Assembly (NCBI RefSeq): GCF_008728515.1 | Contig: NC_044983.1 | Coordinates: 133,419,139-133,483,138, forward strand | Direction: 5' to 3' | From: Papio anubis | Lineage: Eukaryota > Chordata > Mammalia > Primates > Cercopithecidae | DNA: 64,000 bases | Part shown: piece after piece, positions 35,740 through 46,140 of the stretch | Position numbering within the stretch: position 1 is the stretch's first letter | Layout of the letters: every line of letters starts with the position of its first letter | Made by a program: the position numbers and the translations under genes | The notes under the pieces: model-generated | What the model was told of the DNA's origin: nothing | Seen by the model: only the letters and a program-made list of their open reading frames with translations | Database searches by the model: none

Positions 35740-36110
35740 GTAATGTTTTGAGTTAGCCAGCCTAGGCTGGGGACATTTATGTACTACCTTCAGCTGAGAT
35801 CTTGGCTGAGGATGGAGCAGCCAAGATGCCGTCACTCATCTGTGTCTGACCCCTTGGTTGGACTGGCTGCACCAGAAGAGGGACAGCTGGGCTTCTGTCT
35901 CCAGTTGGGTGGTCAGACTTCTTACATGAAAGCTGAGTTCCCCAGAGAGAAAATGAGGAAGATTCCAGGCCACTTAAGGGCTAGATGGAGACTGGCCCAG
36001 GGTCGCTTCCTCCACAGTTCATTGGTCAGGGCAGGTGACAAGGCCAGCCCCAGGGGAATGGAAATAGACTTTCGCCTTTCATTGGAAGCACCATCTGCAT
36101 GTACAGTGAT
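35740..36110. mobile_element. Unassigned old repeat
   Basis: 'cagcctaggctggggacatt', 'cttcttacatgaaagctgag' and 'cacagttcattggtcagggc' follow the order of a widespread ancient primate repeat with 'tctattggtcaca' text, but I cannot name its family or fix its strand. The 148-codon plus frame 35779-36225 lies across it and is probably not a gene. Confidence 0.35.
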
Positions 36111-36384
36111 GGGAGGAAGCTCTGGCAGTCCTATATCTGGCCAACTATCCAAACATATTTTCCATTACCTATATGCATTTCTGAGGAGAAAAGAGAAAAA
36201 TGTATCTTTAGGCAACAAAATATAACATATTGGAAGAGAACCAGGAGGAGTGAAAACATTTGGACTTTAATGATGTCTTTGATACTCAGTACTTAAACGA
36301 TCTTGTTGGAATAAATGATTTCATTTGGCTTTTTAGTTCCATGTATCTCTAAATGGAAATAGAAACAGCTTGCCATATCCAAGG

Positions 36385-36700
36385 AGGCAGAATTTAGCAG
36401 TTATGAGGGCCACAAGCTTGGGCTTTCCAGGTATAATTTCTACTTCTCCCACTTCTAAGCTGCTTGACTTTAGAAAAGTTCTTTAACCAATTTGTTTCTC
36501 AGGTTCCTCATCTATAAAACAGGGATGGCAGTTGGTACTTATAGGTTTATGGTAAAGATTGAATGAATTATGCAAATTCATGCATGTAAAATGATTACAT
36601 ACATTACATGGTTTACATATAAATCATGTATGTAAAGTGATTAGACTGTTGCCTGGCACATGGTGAGCTCATAATAACTGTTACTTAGAATAAGTGTTGC
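36385..36700 (+). mobile_element. MIR SINE, near full length, locally expanded
   Basis: Sense MIR: 'caagcttgggctttccaggt', 'ctcaggttcctcatctataa', 'ttgcctggcacatggtgagc'. Around 36580-36645 a worn ATGTAAAATGATTACATAC-type unit is duplicated, making the element longer than usual. Confidence 0.88.
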
Positions 36701-38009
36701 TATTAGGTACAAGAGTCACTTTTTATTTAGCAGCCTTCTGACCTGTGCTGTTCATCCAGGGGAACGAGAGGCTGCCTTCCAGCTCTAGAGATGCTCAAAG
36801 TCACCTCAGGGAGACAGAAGTGATCAGATGATACAGTAGGGGTGGAGAGTGCGGTGACCATCGGACGGACTGTGGGGCCATGCAGGACTGCCTATGCGAG
36901 GAGCCAGTGGCTTGACTGAGAAAGGACCTCTCAGATTGGGCTTGAAGAACAAGCAGACGTTGGTTCCACAGACAAAAGTAGGGAAGGTTGATCCAGGCGA
37001 GGTAATACAATGACCTGTACAGAGCAAAGGTGTTCACAGGATGAGGAGAGATGTGACTGCTGATAAGAACAGCACCAACATGAGTAGAGAAACAAGCTGT
37101 GGTCAGGTTTGGAGCCCATTTGTGCCACACGGAAGAGACTGGTTTTGTTTCAGAGACACAGCCAGGTGAAATGAAAGCACCTTGTCCAGCCCAGTGCTGT
37201 TCAAACACGTGGTGCTCTCTCATAAATCGAGGGACAGGATTCTGCATTTTTATTCTCTTTTTAAATATGTCAGTTCTCTAATAGCCTCATTATATGGAAG
37301 CATGTTTCCATTATGTAGATGATTTAGGTCCAGATCGTCTTGATATGAAATAAATATTGCATTGACTTGTACAAGCTAGATGTTTATGATTAGATCCTGT
37401 GTGTTAAAATATAATAGTAATTCCCCATGTGCACAGCCTGCATGCCATTGCCTTTTCCTTTCAATTCTTTTTTAAGAGGTGATTTGGGGAAGATTTCTCT
37501 GGAAAACTGAAGGTTTGCTCTTTTCTGAGTTAGCTGCATGTCTTATTCCATAGAACATGACAGGCATGGAGCTCACACCAGTTAGGAATAATCGTTTTAT
37601 TGGACATGTGAGAAAGATCCTAGCATTTGAGAAGGGACAGGCACACGAATGGTGACAGCAACTGTAATACTGTCAGATGTGCTTGTGGACCTGGGGCCCC
37701 TTCTCTGTAGATGTGAGAACATTGGGGGTTTGGCCTTAGTGTTGGGTATGAATATGAAGGACGCAGGTCTTTATCATTACCAGAAATAGAAAAGTGCAAA
37801 TTACAGGTGACTAATGATTCACTGACCAAGATACCCCTTGACTGTTCAAGAACAAAAAAGAAAAAAAAAATCATTGCAATATCTTCCTGTTGTTCTCCTT
37901 GACCTTCAGTGAAAATTAAGAAAATTCATTGAAAATTAGGAAGATTTCATGAAAACTGTTTGATAAAAGAATCTATTTATTAGGGAGGGAGGGCCTGCAG
38001 CAGAAAAGA
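36701..38009. other. Single-copy DNA
   Basis: No recognised element. An A-rich stretch at about 37850-37870 (AAAAAAGAAAAAAAAAA) could be the tail of an unidentified retrotransposed sequence on the plus strand. A 148-codon minus frame at 36801-37247 is unsupported. Confidence 0.4.
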
Positions 38010-38099
38010 CTTGAACTCAGATAGTCATGTTAACATCCCACTCACTCACTTCAGAACTATGTGTGCCAAGGGAAGCCTTTCAACCACTGAGCCTTCAAT

Positions 38100-38137
<38 letters not shown>

Positions 38138-38280
38138 CACAATGGGGATAGTCATACCTTTTGCCTAGGGTTTCAGAGAGGGTTTGAGAGCATGATGGCA
38201 AAGCCCCTAGCACAGTGCCTGATACAAAATGGGAAAAATAAAAAGCAGCTGTTATTATTAATATTATCAGTTAATAAAAA
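38010..38280 (+). mobile_element. MIR SINE split by (ATTT)n
   Basis: Sense MIR: 'agaactatgtgtgccaaggg', 'cctttcaaccactgagcctt', then the tetranucleotide tract, then 'caatggggatagtcatacct' and 'ctagcacagtgcctgataca'. Confidence 0.8.
38098..38135 (+). repeat. (ATTT)n microsatellite inside MIR
   Basis: About nine uninterrupted ATTT units, located where the MIR consensus has 'cagtttcctcatctgtaaaa'. The tract probably arose from the internal T-rich part of the SINE. Likely polymorphic. Confidence 0.95.
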
Positions 38281-38393
38281 GTCTTACCATGCATTCAAGG
38301 GAAGCTTGCAGATGGAGTCAGCAGAAGTGTTCCTAAGGCGAAGGTGACAGGGTGATTGGATGTAAGTGAGACAGAGGGCCCTCACAGCATGGG

Positions 38394-38737
38394 TGTATTA
38401 GTCCCTTTTCATGCTACTGATAAAGACATACCCAAGACTGGGCAATTTGCATAACAAAAAGGTTTAATTGGACTTACAGTTCTGCATGGGTGGGGAAGCC
38501 TCACAATCACCAGGGAAGGCAAGGAGGAACAAGTCACATCTTACATGGATGGCAGCAGGCAAAGAGAGACAGGGTTTGTATAGGAGAACTCCTCTTTTTA
38601 AAACTGTCAAATCTCATGAGACTTATTCACTATCACGAGAACGAATACCATGATTCAATTACCTCCCACTGGGTCCCTCCCACAACATGTAGGAATTCAA
38701 GATGGGATTTGGGTGGGGACATAGCAAAACCACATCA
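38394..38737 (-). mobile_element. THE1-type (ERVL-MaLR) solo LTR
   Basis: Old primate endogenous retroviral LTR on the complement: TGTATTAGTCCCTTTTCATG at its 3' end, 'gataaagacatacccaagac', 'ttattcactatcacgagaac', 'tgattcaattacctcccact', and the 5' end CCACATCA. Length of ~344 bp is normal. No internal region adjoins it. Non-coding; 61- and 97-codon frames over it are not genes. Confidence 0.93.
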
Positions 38738-38929
38738 GGTGCCAAGGTTAAACAGGAGGGATGTTGCTGAACATTCAGTGTGAAGGCAAGATGGGAAGAT
38801 GGACATTGATGGACTTTAGAGAGTGGGGTACAGGAATGGCTGGGACAACCAGCTCAGAACCAAGACTGTAACCAGCAGCATTTGCTAATCTCTGTGTTCA
38901 CAATGGCCTTAAAGAATGATACAGCCTGT

Positions 38930-39225
38930 GGCCGGGTGTGGTGGCCCACACTTGTAATCCCAGCACTTTGGGAGGCCGAGGCAGGCAGATCACCTGAACT
39001 CAGGAGTTTAGGACCAGCCTGGCCAACATGGAAAAACCCCGTCTCTACTAAAAATACAAAAAATTAGCAAGGCGTGGTGACATGCACCTTTAGTCCCGGC
39101 TACTCAGGGGACTGAGACAGGAGAATTGCTTGAGCGTGGGAGGCGGAGGTTTCAGTGAGCAGAGATCGTGCCACTACTCTCCAGCCTGGGTGACAGAGTG
39201 AGACTCTGTCTCAAAAAAAAAAAAA
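38930..39225 (+). mobile_element. Alu SINE, full length (left of inverted pair)
   Basis: Sense Alu from GGCCGGGTGTGGTGGCCCAC to an A13 tail at 39213-39225. It faces the antisense Alu at 39348 across ~122 bp. Confidence 0.96.
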
Positions 39226-39347
39226 GGTGATAGACTGTAACGGGATTTTTGTATTATTGTTGCATTCCTGTGGACCCTTAGCGAGATGAGGTCTAAACAT
39301 TCAAGGGAGAGCCGAGCCAGGTTGTACAGTCTCATCTGATAGTTTCT

Positions 39348-39636
39348 TTTTTTTTGAGACGGAGTCTTGCTCGGTCTCCCAGCCTGGAGTGTAGTGGTGC
39401 GATCTCAGCTCACCGCAACCTCCACCTTTCGGGTTCAAACAATTCTCCTGCCTCAGCCTCCCGAGTGGCTGGGATTACAGGTGTGCGCCACCATGCCTGG
39501 CTAATTTTTGTATTTTTAGTAGAGATTGGGTTTTACCATGTTGGCCAGGCTGGTCTTGCACTCCTGACCTCAAGTGGTCGCCCACCTCAGCCACCCAAAG
39601 TGCTAGTATTACAGGCATGAGCCACTGCGCCTGGCC
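39348..39636 (-). mobile_element. Alu SINE, full length (right of inverted pair)
   Basis: Antisense Alu ending GCCACTGCGCCTGGCC. Target duplication: TCATCTGATAGTTTCT at 39332-39347 and TCATCTAATAGTTTCT at 39637-39652, one mismatch in 16. Confidence 0.97.
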
Positions 39637-39824
39637 TCATCTAATAGTTTCTAAGAGGAGGCCTGCCAATAGGATGTGGCTTGCCAACAGCTAGTTATGC
39701 AAATAGAACAGAACATAGATTTTTCTTAGTAAAAGTGTGATGGGGATTTTCAGAAACTTCATTGTGTGTCTCAGTACTCAAATTGAATGCTACTTTCACT
39801 ATTCTTTGTAGTAATCATAAGACA

Positions 39825-39965
39825 TATACACACACGAACATACATGCATATGTATACATATATATGCATGTGTGTATATAATTAATTTCAAGTGGTCCGC
39901 CTATAAATATAAATGTCTATACATATAAATATATGCATATATATATATATATGTATGTATAATTG
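39825..39965. repeat. AT-rich (TATG/ATAC/TA)n simple-sequence region
   Basis: Alternating purine-pyrimidine text (CATATGTATACATATATATG, then a TA run and GTATGTAT), interrupted by ~25 bp of non-repeat DNA near 39885. Confidence 0.85.
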
Positions 39966-40049
39966 ATTTGGTCTATCTTATTTCTAACATACTCACTTAT
40001 TATACTTGTCAGTCAAGCCTATGACATTTGGATCAAAATTGATATTTAT

Positions 40050-40190
40050 CTGAGTTCAACAAATTTTTCAGATGCCTCCTACAAGCCAGAATGTGTACTA
40101 TGCCCTGAGAAATACAAAGATGAATGATAATGAATTGAATGTGAGAGTTCAGGTATTCCAGGAGGATAAAACAGACGTAAGACATTTTAA
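40050..40190 (-). mobile_element. L2 LINE fragment
   Basis: Antisense L2: 'gttcaacaaatttttcagat', 'ctgagaaatacaaagatgaa', 'caggtattccaggaggataa'. Confidence 0.7.
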
Positions 40191-40697
40191 AATGTGATTA
40201 TGCTTACTTCAAAGGCTTGCTTATGTTTTGCGGGTCTCAGATTTGTTTTTTTCTTTTGAGTTCAGGGTTACAAAGTAATTGGTATGTCCATGTCTGTGTG
40301 AACAGATGTTAAATATACTTAGCCTTGGCTCTTTTCTTCCACCAAAATGTTGCTGTTTCATAGATTCTGCAGTCTCTTTCTACCTAGAGATGTTATTTTT
40401 TTCCCTTAGGGGGCTGATCAGCTGAATCATACTTGGGAGAGGGGTCTGTTCAAGTCGAGTGAGGCTGCTAAATGATTAGGCACAAAACAGGCATCTGCTA
40501 GTCACTGCTCATCAAAGCAAGAGAAAAGATAGCACAGTAAATTGTGGAAATGTATAAAAATTGCCATGATTAGTTTTCGTAATGTTTTGAGAGGTAATTT
40601 CCATTTCCATTAAGTAGAAGCATTTAAGAGTTTTACCATGTAGAGGGCGGGGGACAGACATTTATTCTTCAAATGAATCAATCTAATTTCTTTTCAG
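40191..40697. other. Single-copy DNA
   Basis: No element recognised. It ends in an acceptor-like CTAATTTCTTTTCAG at 40683-40697. Confidence 0.4.
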
Positions 40698-40756
40698 GGT
40701 CCATTAAAGCACCTAACTATCAAATATGTCTGTTTTTCATGGAGAATTCTAAGCAG
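40698..40756 (+). CDS. Weak candidate exon
   Basis: A 59-bp segment between TTTCTTTTCAG and a moderate donor (CAG|GTAAAA). With two bases completing a codon, it reads SIKAPNYQICLFFMENSKQ without a stop. That phase fits the exon at 33163-33242, which ends in phase 1, but a phase match is expected by chance about one time in three. Base composition is ordinary and the peptide is not one I recognise. Confidence 0.22.
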
Positions 40757-41794
40757 GTAAAACACTGCAGCTCCCAGGCTCTAAGTACCAGCCTGGGGCC
40801 ACAGAAGAGCCTACCTGGGGCCAGCAGGGTGGGCAGCAGGGTGGGCTTCCTGATTAAACAAAGCACTTAAAGGGGGCTCTTCCATCTTTTCAGCTTCCAG
40901 GCAGGTCACACCAGTCAACTCAGAAACGCCAAGCCCAGGGACCCTTTCCTTGCACTCCGAGCCAGGGGAGTGGGTGACCACCCCACTTCCTTTGGGCCAA
41001 GCCAGCATTGTTGCTCTATCCTTTGTCCTTGAGGTTGTGTCATGATACCTGCTGGCCATCTAGGGCCCTCCTTCAGGAGCTTCCATCAATCTCTGTGCAG
41101 TCATGTGCCTTGACTCATCTCAGCTCCTGCTTTTGTAGTTCCTTCAACTTCGAATGCCTACCCCTTTTTCTTTCTTTCCCGCCTCTCCTCCCAGTGGACT
41201 TACAGAAAGAATGCATGCAGCCTTCAACAACCAGGTGGTCTAAGGGCAGTCTCCTGCCCCCAGGAGACTTAATAGTTATGCGACTATTAATAGTTACGCA
41301 ACTGAACGTCCTTTGCTCAAGCTATAGGCATGCAGCACGTAGCCACTTCCACACTCCACCTGCATTTCTGTGCTTCTTCTACCCTATTTTAGTGTGTTTC
41401 CAGTCCCCAGAACCTGTGGCTTCCCTGTGGAGGACCACTCCCAGACAACAGGAAGCATTTCGTCCAATAATTAAACTTTCCTGGGAGTTTGAATTCCATC
41501 ATCCCCCATCCTCACCCCAACCCTTGCTATGAACAAATGGCTACTAACACAGGGTCATGGAAACCCAGCTCCCTTGTCTCAGGATGGAAAGTAAGGCTCA
41601 CTCCCAAGTTGTCTGACAATCAGGCTGAAGCGCCTTTCTCAGGACCTCTGAAATGTGCCCAGGCCTGTCTTCCTCTCTTTCCCTACCCTGGTTCCCCACT
41701 CCCTGTCTGGGTCTCACTGAGGGCATACCCGTCATAAGTTATTTGACAACACATCGTTGTCTGCTGCTTTAGCATCTGTGTCCAGAAGCTGCTA
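40757..41794. other. Single-copy DNA, GC-richer, with L2-like patch
   Basis: A sense L2-like patch lies near 41090-41260 ('gccttgactcatctcagctc', 'ccttcaacttcgaatgccta'). The 174-codon plus frame 41008-41532 runs through it and has no other support. The rest is unrecognised. Confidence 0.4.
41269..41304 (+). repeat. 18-bp tandem duplication
   Basis: TTAATAGTTATGCGACTA is followed immediately by TTAATAGTTACGCAACTG, with four differences in 18. Confidence 0.9.
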
Positions 41795-41980
41795 GAAATT
41801 GTATAGCAGTTAGGAAGTAGGGTTTGAAGTTGGCCAAACCTGAGTCCACCCAGGTTCTTGTGACCCTGAACCAGTAGCTTCTGTGCCGCTCTTTAGCTCT
41901 CTATAAATGGGAATAGCAACGATAGGAATGACCCTGTAGAGAGGTTTGAAGGATCAGTGTAGGTAACATATGTGGGTACT
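41795..41980 (+). mobile_element. MIR SINE
   Basis: Sense MIR: 'tgtatagcagttaggaagta', 'gttcttgtgaccctgaacca', 'ctctctataaatgggaatag'. Confidence 0.85.
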
Positions 41981-42126
41981 TGGTAGATTTCCTGTCCCGT
42001 TGGGAGCACACATATGCATAGATTCTCATGCGCAGGCACACGCACCAGGACACCACAACCTTGCACCACCCCTTGCCACATCTGGTGGGAATAATCTCTT
42101 AGTCCACCCCACATTTGTTGTGATTT

Positions 42127-42160
42127 TTTTTTAAATTGGGATTAGCATGGCGGCTACTTC
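42127..42160 (-). other. Probable 3'-transduced segment with its own A-tail
   Basis: On the complement, downstream of the L1 A-rich tail and an AATAAA, the text GAAGTAGCCGCCATGCTAAT plus CCCAATTT precedes an A-run and then the target duplication. This is the layout expected when L1 transcription passes its own poly(A) site. Confidence 0.6.
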
Positions 42161-42168
42161 TTTATTTT

Positions 42169-42454
42169 ATTTATTTATTTTTTTTGAGACGGAGTCTCGC
42201 GCTGTCGCCCAGGCTGGAGTGCAGTGGCGCGATCTCGGCTCACTGCAAGCTCCGCCTCCCGGGTTCACGCCATTCTCCTGCCTCAGCCTCCTGAGTAGCT
42301 AGGACTACAGGCGCCCACCACCGCGCCCGGCTAATTTTTTGTATTTTTAGTAGAGACGGGGTTTCACTGTGGTCTCGATCTCCTGACCTTGTGATCCGCC
42401 CGCCTCGGCCTCCCAAAGTGCTGGGATTACAGGCGTGAGCCACCGCGCCCGGCC
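42169..42454 (-). mobile_element. AluY-like SINE with ~12-bp internal deletion
   Basis: Antisense copy with very low divergence and the AluY-type 'actgcaagctccgcctcccg' and 'ggttcacgccattctcctgc' text. GTTAGCCAGGAT is missing between CACTGT and GGTCTCG at ~42370. Target duplication TCTTTATTTT at 42159-42168 and 42455-42464. It is inserted in the A-rich tail of the L1PA. Confidence 0.95.
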
Positions 42455-43189
42455 TCTTTATTTTTTTTTTATTTTACTTTAAGTTCTGGGATACATGTGC
42501 AGAACGTGCAGGTTTGTTATATAGGCATACATGTGCCATGGTGGTTTGCCGCACCTACCAACTCATCGTCAGGTTTTAAGCCCTGCATGCATTAGGTATT
42601 TATCCTAATGCTCTCCCTCCCCTTGCCCACTGCCCCCAGAGAGGCCCCGGTGTGTGATGTTCCCCTCCCTCTGTCCATGTGTTCTCATTGTTCAACTCCC
42701 ACTTATGAGTGAGAACATGCGGTGTTTGGTTTTCTGTTCCTGTGTCAGTTTCCTGAGAATAATGACTTCCAGCTTCATCCATGACCCTGCAAAGGACATG
42801 AACTCATTCTTTTTTATGACTGCATAATATTCCATGGTGTATATGTGCCTCATTTTCTTTATCCAGTCTATCATTGATGGGCATTTGGGTTGGTTCCAAG
42901 TCTTTGCTATTCTAAATAGTGCTGCGATAAACATACATGTGCATGTGTCTTTATAGTAGAATGATTTATAATCCTTTGGGTATATACCCAGTAATGGGAT
43001 TGCTGGGTCAAATGGTATTTCTGGTTCGAGATCCTTGAGGAATTGCCACACTGTCTTCCGCAATGGTTGAACTAATTTACATTCGTATCAACAGTGTAAA
43101 AGCGTTCCTATTTCTCCACATCCTCTCCAGCATCTGTTGTTTCCTAACTTTTTAATAATTGCCATTCTAACTGGTGTGTGTTGTGATTT

Positions 43190-43814
43190 CTGTTAAGATA
43201 CTTACCCAGCATAAAATTCTACTTTTGAAAGTTTGCTGTGTATGAGGCGCTCTTGACAGTGAGCTTGGTGGCTGGCGCTATTCTCATGGGGCCCCAAGAC
43301 CAGGGTGTGGAACAGAGAGATTGTCTGGCAATCACAACGTGAGTGATGTGGGCTTGGGAGGGTTGGCCCTGGGGGCTCAGGGCTCAGGGGGGCCTCCTTG
43401 ACAAGGCTGCCCTCTTTTGTGAGGCACACCTGACTTCTGGTGTCCTGATTTCTGGTGCAGGTTATCAAGGCAAATCTTCATCTGCTCAGAAATGAGGAGG
43501 GTCCCCCTAGCAGGTCTTTATGACTTCGGCTCACTTGGAGTCAGCAGCCCTGCCCTGCATTCGTTCTCTAGTGGGTAAGGCTCCAGGGTCCCCTGGTTAG
43601 CTTAGCTACCTTTTCCTTGCTCAGGCAGCGGCATTAACAGCTGCTGCCTGGGAAATTTCACCCAGTACAATGAGTTTTAAGCAAACAAACCTAGGGATGA
43701 GGGACAAGTGGAGGGCCGGAAAGCATGCATCCAGAGATGTAGCTCAAGGCTTCAGAGTGGCTTACCTTGTGGGTAGAAGAAAGGACAACCTCTGTCTCTA
43801 GAGTACCACTTACA
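43190..43814. other. Single-copy DNA
   Basis: A weak antisense L2-like patch lies near 43215-43300. The rest, GC-richer with short GGGCTCAG repeats near 43374-43390, is unrecognised. Confidence 0.4.
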
Positions 43815-44040
43815 CAGATTCTAGAATCAGAAGCCTGGGCCCGCACTCACACTGGATGACCTCGGACTCCTCACTCACCTCCCTGGAATTCATTTTTCTT
43901 CTCTGTAAAATGGGAAGAATAATAATGATGATAATAATAATAATAACAATTCCTTCATGTGGTTTTTGTGAGAATTAAAAATGTCGCACTGAAAAAGGAG
44001 TCCGATGTGATGAACCCTCATCAACCTTGGTTATTTTAGT
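43815..44040 (+). mobile_element. MIR SINE with (ATA)n
   Basis: Sense MIR: 'tgggcccgcactcacactgg', 'tcttctctgtaaaatgggaa'. It carries an expanded trinucleotide tract (GATAATAATAATAATAAC) at about 43918-43949, then 'gtttttgtgagaattaaaaa'. Confidence 0.9.
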
Positions 44041-44099
44041 TTTATAACAGAAAGTGGGGGAAGTTGCACGGACTAGAATAGTTAGCCCTGACGGAGTTT

Positions 44100-44200
44100 T
44101 ACTTGTTCAGAGTTTCTTGAGGGCCTCCTGTGTGCCAGGCACTGGTCCAGAGCTCTCTCTGAACCCTGAGATGCCCAGCTGCGATGTTGTCTTCCACAGC
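44100..44200 (-). mobile_element. L2 LINE fragment
   Basis: Antisense L2: 'gggcctcctgtgtgccaggc', 'actggtccagagctctctct'. 44201-44374 is single-copy. Confidence 0.65.
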
Positions 44201-44374
44201 ACGGAACTTTTCTTGTACTGAAGGTTTCAAGCGGGGGTCCATCATGATATGAGGCCATGCACAATGAAAAGGGCATTATAAAATTGTGTGCATCTGTTTG
44301 GAGTCATCCAGGTCTTTTTAACATGAGAAAGCTTTTCTTATCTTTTGATACTTAGGGATATAAGTTAATCTTTC

Positions 44375-44510
44375 ATGAGGAAGGCGATGCTAAAATGCAC
44401 ACTCCAAGTTGCTGGAACCATGTTGCTTTCTTCAATGCTGGCCGGCTGGTGCCTAGCAGAGGGCCTGGGGCAGAGTAGGCATCTCATGCGTGTTTGTTGA
44501 ATGAGTGGAT
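44375..44510 (+). mobile_element. L2 LINE 3' tail
   Basis: Sense L2 end: 'ggtgcctagcagagggcctg', 'gcagagtaggcatctcatgc', 'tgtttgttgaatgagtggat'. 44511-44914 is single-copy with nothing recognised. Confidence 0.75.
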
Positions 44511-44914
44511 AAAAAGCCACATCTGAAGACAGAGCTCAGAACAAAGAACAAAAGGAAGTGGAAAGCTGAATTTCATGCGATTAGAAAAAAAAGAAAATTG
44601 AGCTCTCGAAGGCTAGGCAAAATAGGCTGTTTTGGAAGAAAGAATATCAGTGGAAAACTATGCCGTTTGGAGTTCTCATAGTCATTAAACTGTTACTGAA
44701 AGAAAAAAATATCCTGATTATTTGGAGAAAATAAAGTAACCAAAAGAGGCAAGACAACCGCTTTCTGTTTTGGTCAGAAGGTCTCTGATAGACTAAGACT
44801 CAAGTATGATGCCTGACATTTGGGTTATCCCCATGGAAAATATTTAGGATCAGTGTGGGGAGAACTGTTCTGTACCCCCTCAAACCACAGCATGTGGGTC
44901 CACATCCCATAGCC

Positions 44915-45012
44915 CAGAGTTCCTCAATATGTGGCCCAAGGTCCTGACTCACAGAATCCCATGGGCATTTGCTAAGGTCAGTTTCTTGACCCTGACTCCC
45001 AGATCTCCTAAG
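44915..45012 (-). mobile_element. MER5-like hAT element fragment
   Basis: 'gagttcctcaatatgtggcc', 'tgactcacagaatcccatgg' and 'gactcccagatctcctaagt' follow the order of a MER5A-type non-autonomous hAT transposon. Well worn, and the strand is uncertain. Confidence 0.45.
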
Positions 45013-45034
45013 TCAAGCTTTAAAAGTAAAATGA

Positions 45035-45334
45035 GGCTGGGCGCAGTGGCTTATGCCTTAATCCCAGCACTTTGGGAGGCTGAGGTGGGCAGATCACGAA
45101 GTCAAGAGATCGAGACCATCCTGGACAACATGGTGAAACCTCACCTCTACTAAAAATGCAAAAAATTAGCTGGGCGTGTTGGTGCGTGCCTGTAGTCCCA
45201 GTTACTCGGGAGGCTGAGGCAGGAGAATCGCTTGAACCCGGGAGGTGGAGGTTACAGTGAGCTGAGATGGTGCCACTGCACTCTAGCCTGGCAACAGAGC
45301 GAGACTCCATCTCTATAAAAAAATTTTTAAAAAA
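45035..45334 (+). mobile_element. Alu SINE, full length
   Basis: Sense Alu from GGCTGGGCGCAGTGGCTTAT with 'gagatcgagaccatcctgga' (AluSc/Y-like), ending in an A/T-rich tail. The 96-codon minus frame here is antisense Alu. Confidence 0.95.
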
Positions 45335-45754
45335 GTGAAATAAAATGGCACGGGGAGAAAATATTGAAGAGGAAATTCACATGAGGCTGCACAAGATAAA
45401 TTCTTTGCTCTCCCAGAACCTGGGAATTCTAAAATTGTAGCTAATAGGTTGATACTAATGATGGATAATTGCATGATTTAGTCTTTTCTCCTTGGTGACT
45501 TAACAGTTATAAGAAGAAATTCTGTAGTCTTAATGCATTAAATGTGAAAGCCACGTCTTTGAGGACCTTTGCAGCAGAGGGCTTTGATTTTTGACCTGCT
45601 CGCAGATGCATTTTCATTGGGTGCCAGTGGAAAGCACTGTAATCGTGAAAAGAAATAGATTTTATTTCTGAGCTAGGGAGGCTGATTCCATTAGGCAAAT
45701 GGAATAGTGGTTGCCATAAATGGCAGGAGGGCAGTCTCCAGGCTCTGCTGAATA
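45335..45754. other. Single-copy DNA
   Basis: Mostly unrecognised. A sense MIR-like start ('atggaatagtggttgccata') lies at about 45700-45790 and runs into the left arm of the inverted duplication. Confidence 0.4.
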
Positions 45755-46100
45755 TATACCTTGGCTAGGCCACAGGCTCATTTTTAACCATGAGTATTAA
45801 CTTTTGGAATTAAAAAAAAAAAATTATTCCCAAGGAACACACAGTGGGAGGAACAGGTATATCAGGACCTCTGAAATGCGAAATGAGAAAGAGGTGTGTT
45901 CTCAGGATAACAGTCCCGCTTGCAGACATTCTATACACCCCACACTGGATTCCTTGGAGCCATTTCAAAAAGGGTGCCTTTAATCCCAGCTACTCAGGAG
46001 GCTGAAGCACAAGAATCACTTCAACCCAGGTTGCAGAGGTTGCAGTGAGCCGAAATCCTGCCACCGCACTCCAGCCTGGGCGATAGAGCAAGATTCAGTC

Positions 46101-46140
<40 letters not shown>

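Larger units (their letters stand above)
42116..43189 (-). mobile_element. L1PA locus with target duplication and second poly(A)
   Basis: Antisense primate-specific L1, 5'-truncated: 3' UTR and C-terminal ORF2 (frame traces at 42692-43063) from about 42470 to 43178, where it stops at 'cattctaactggtgtg'. TGTTGTGATTT occurs exactly at 42116-42126 and 43179-43189. Between the left duplication and the L1 tail lies a T-run, then ~27 bp of non-L1 DNA, then T-rich L1 tail, which suggests a short 3' transduction. An AluY later entered the tail. Confidence 0.9.

Noticed and set aside
41008..41532. 174-codon plus-strand gene
   Set aside because: It overlaps an L2-like patch; no codon bias, splice sites or motif.
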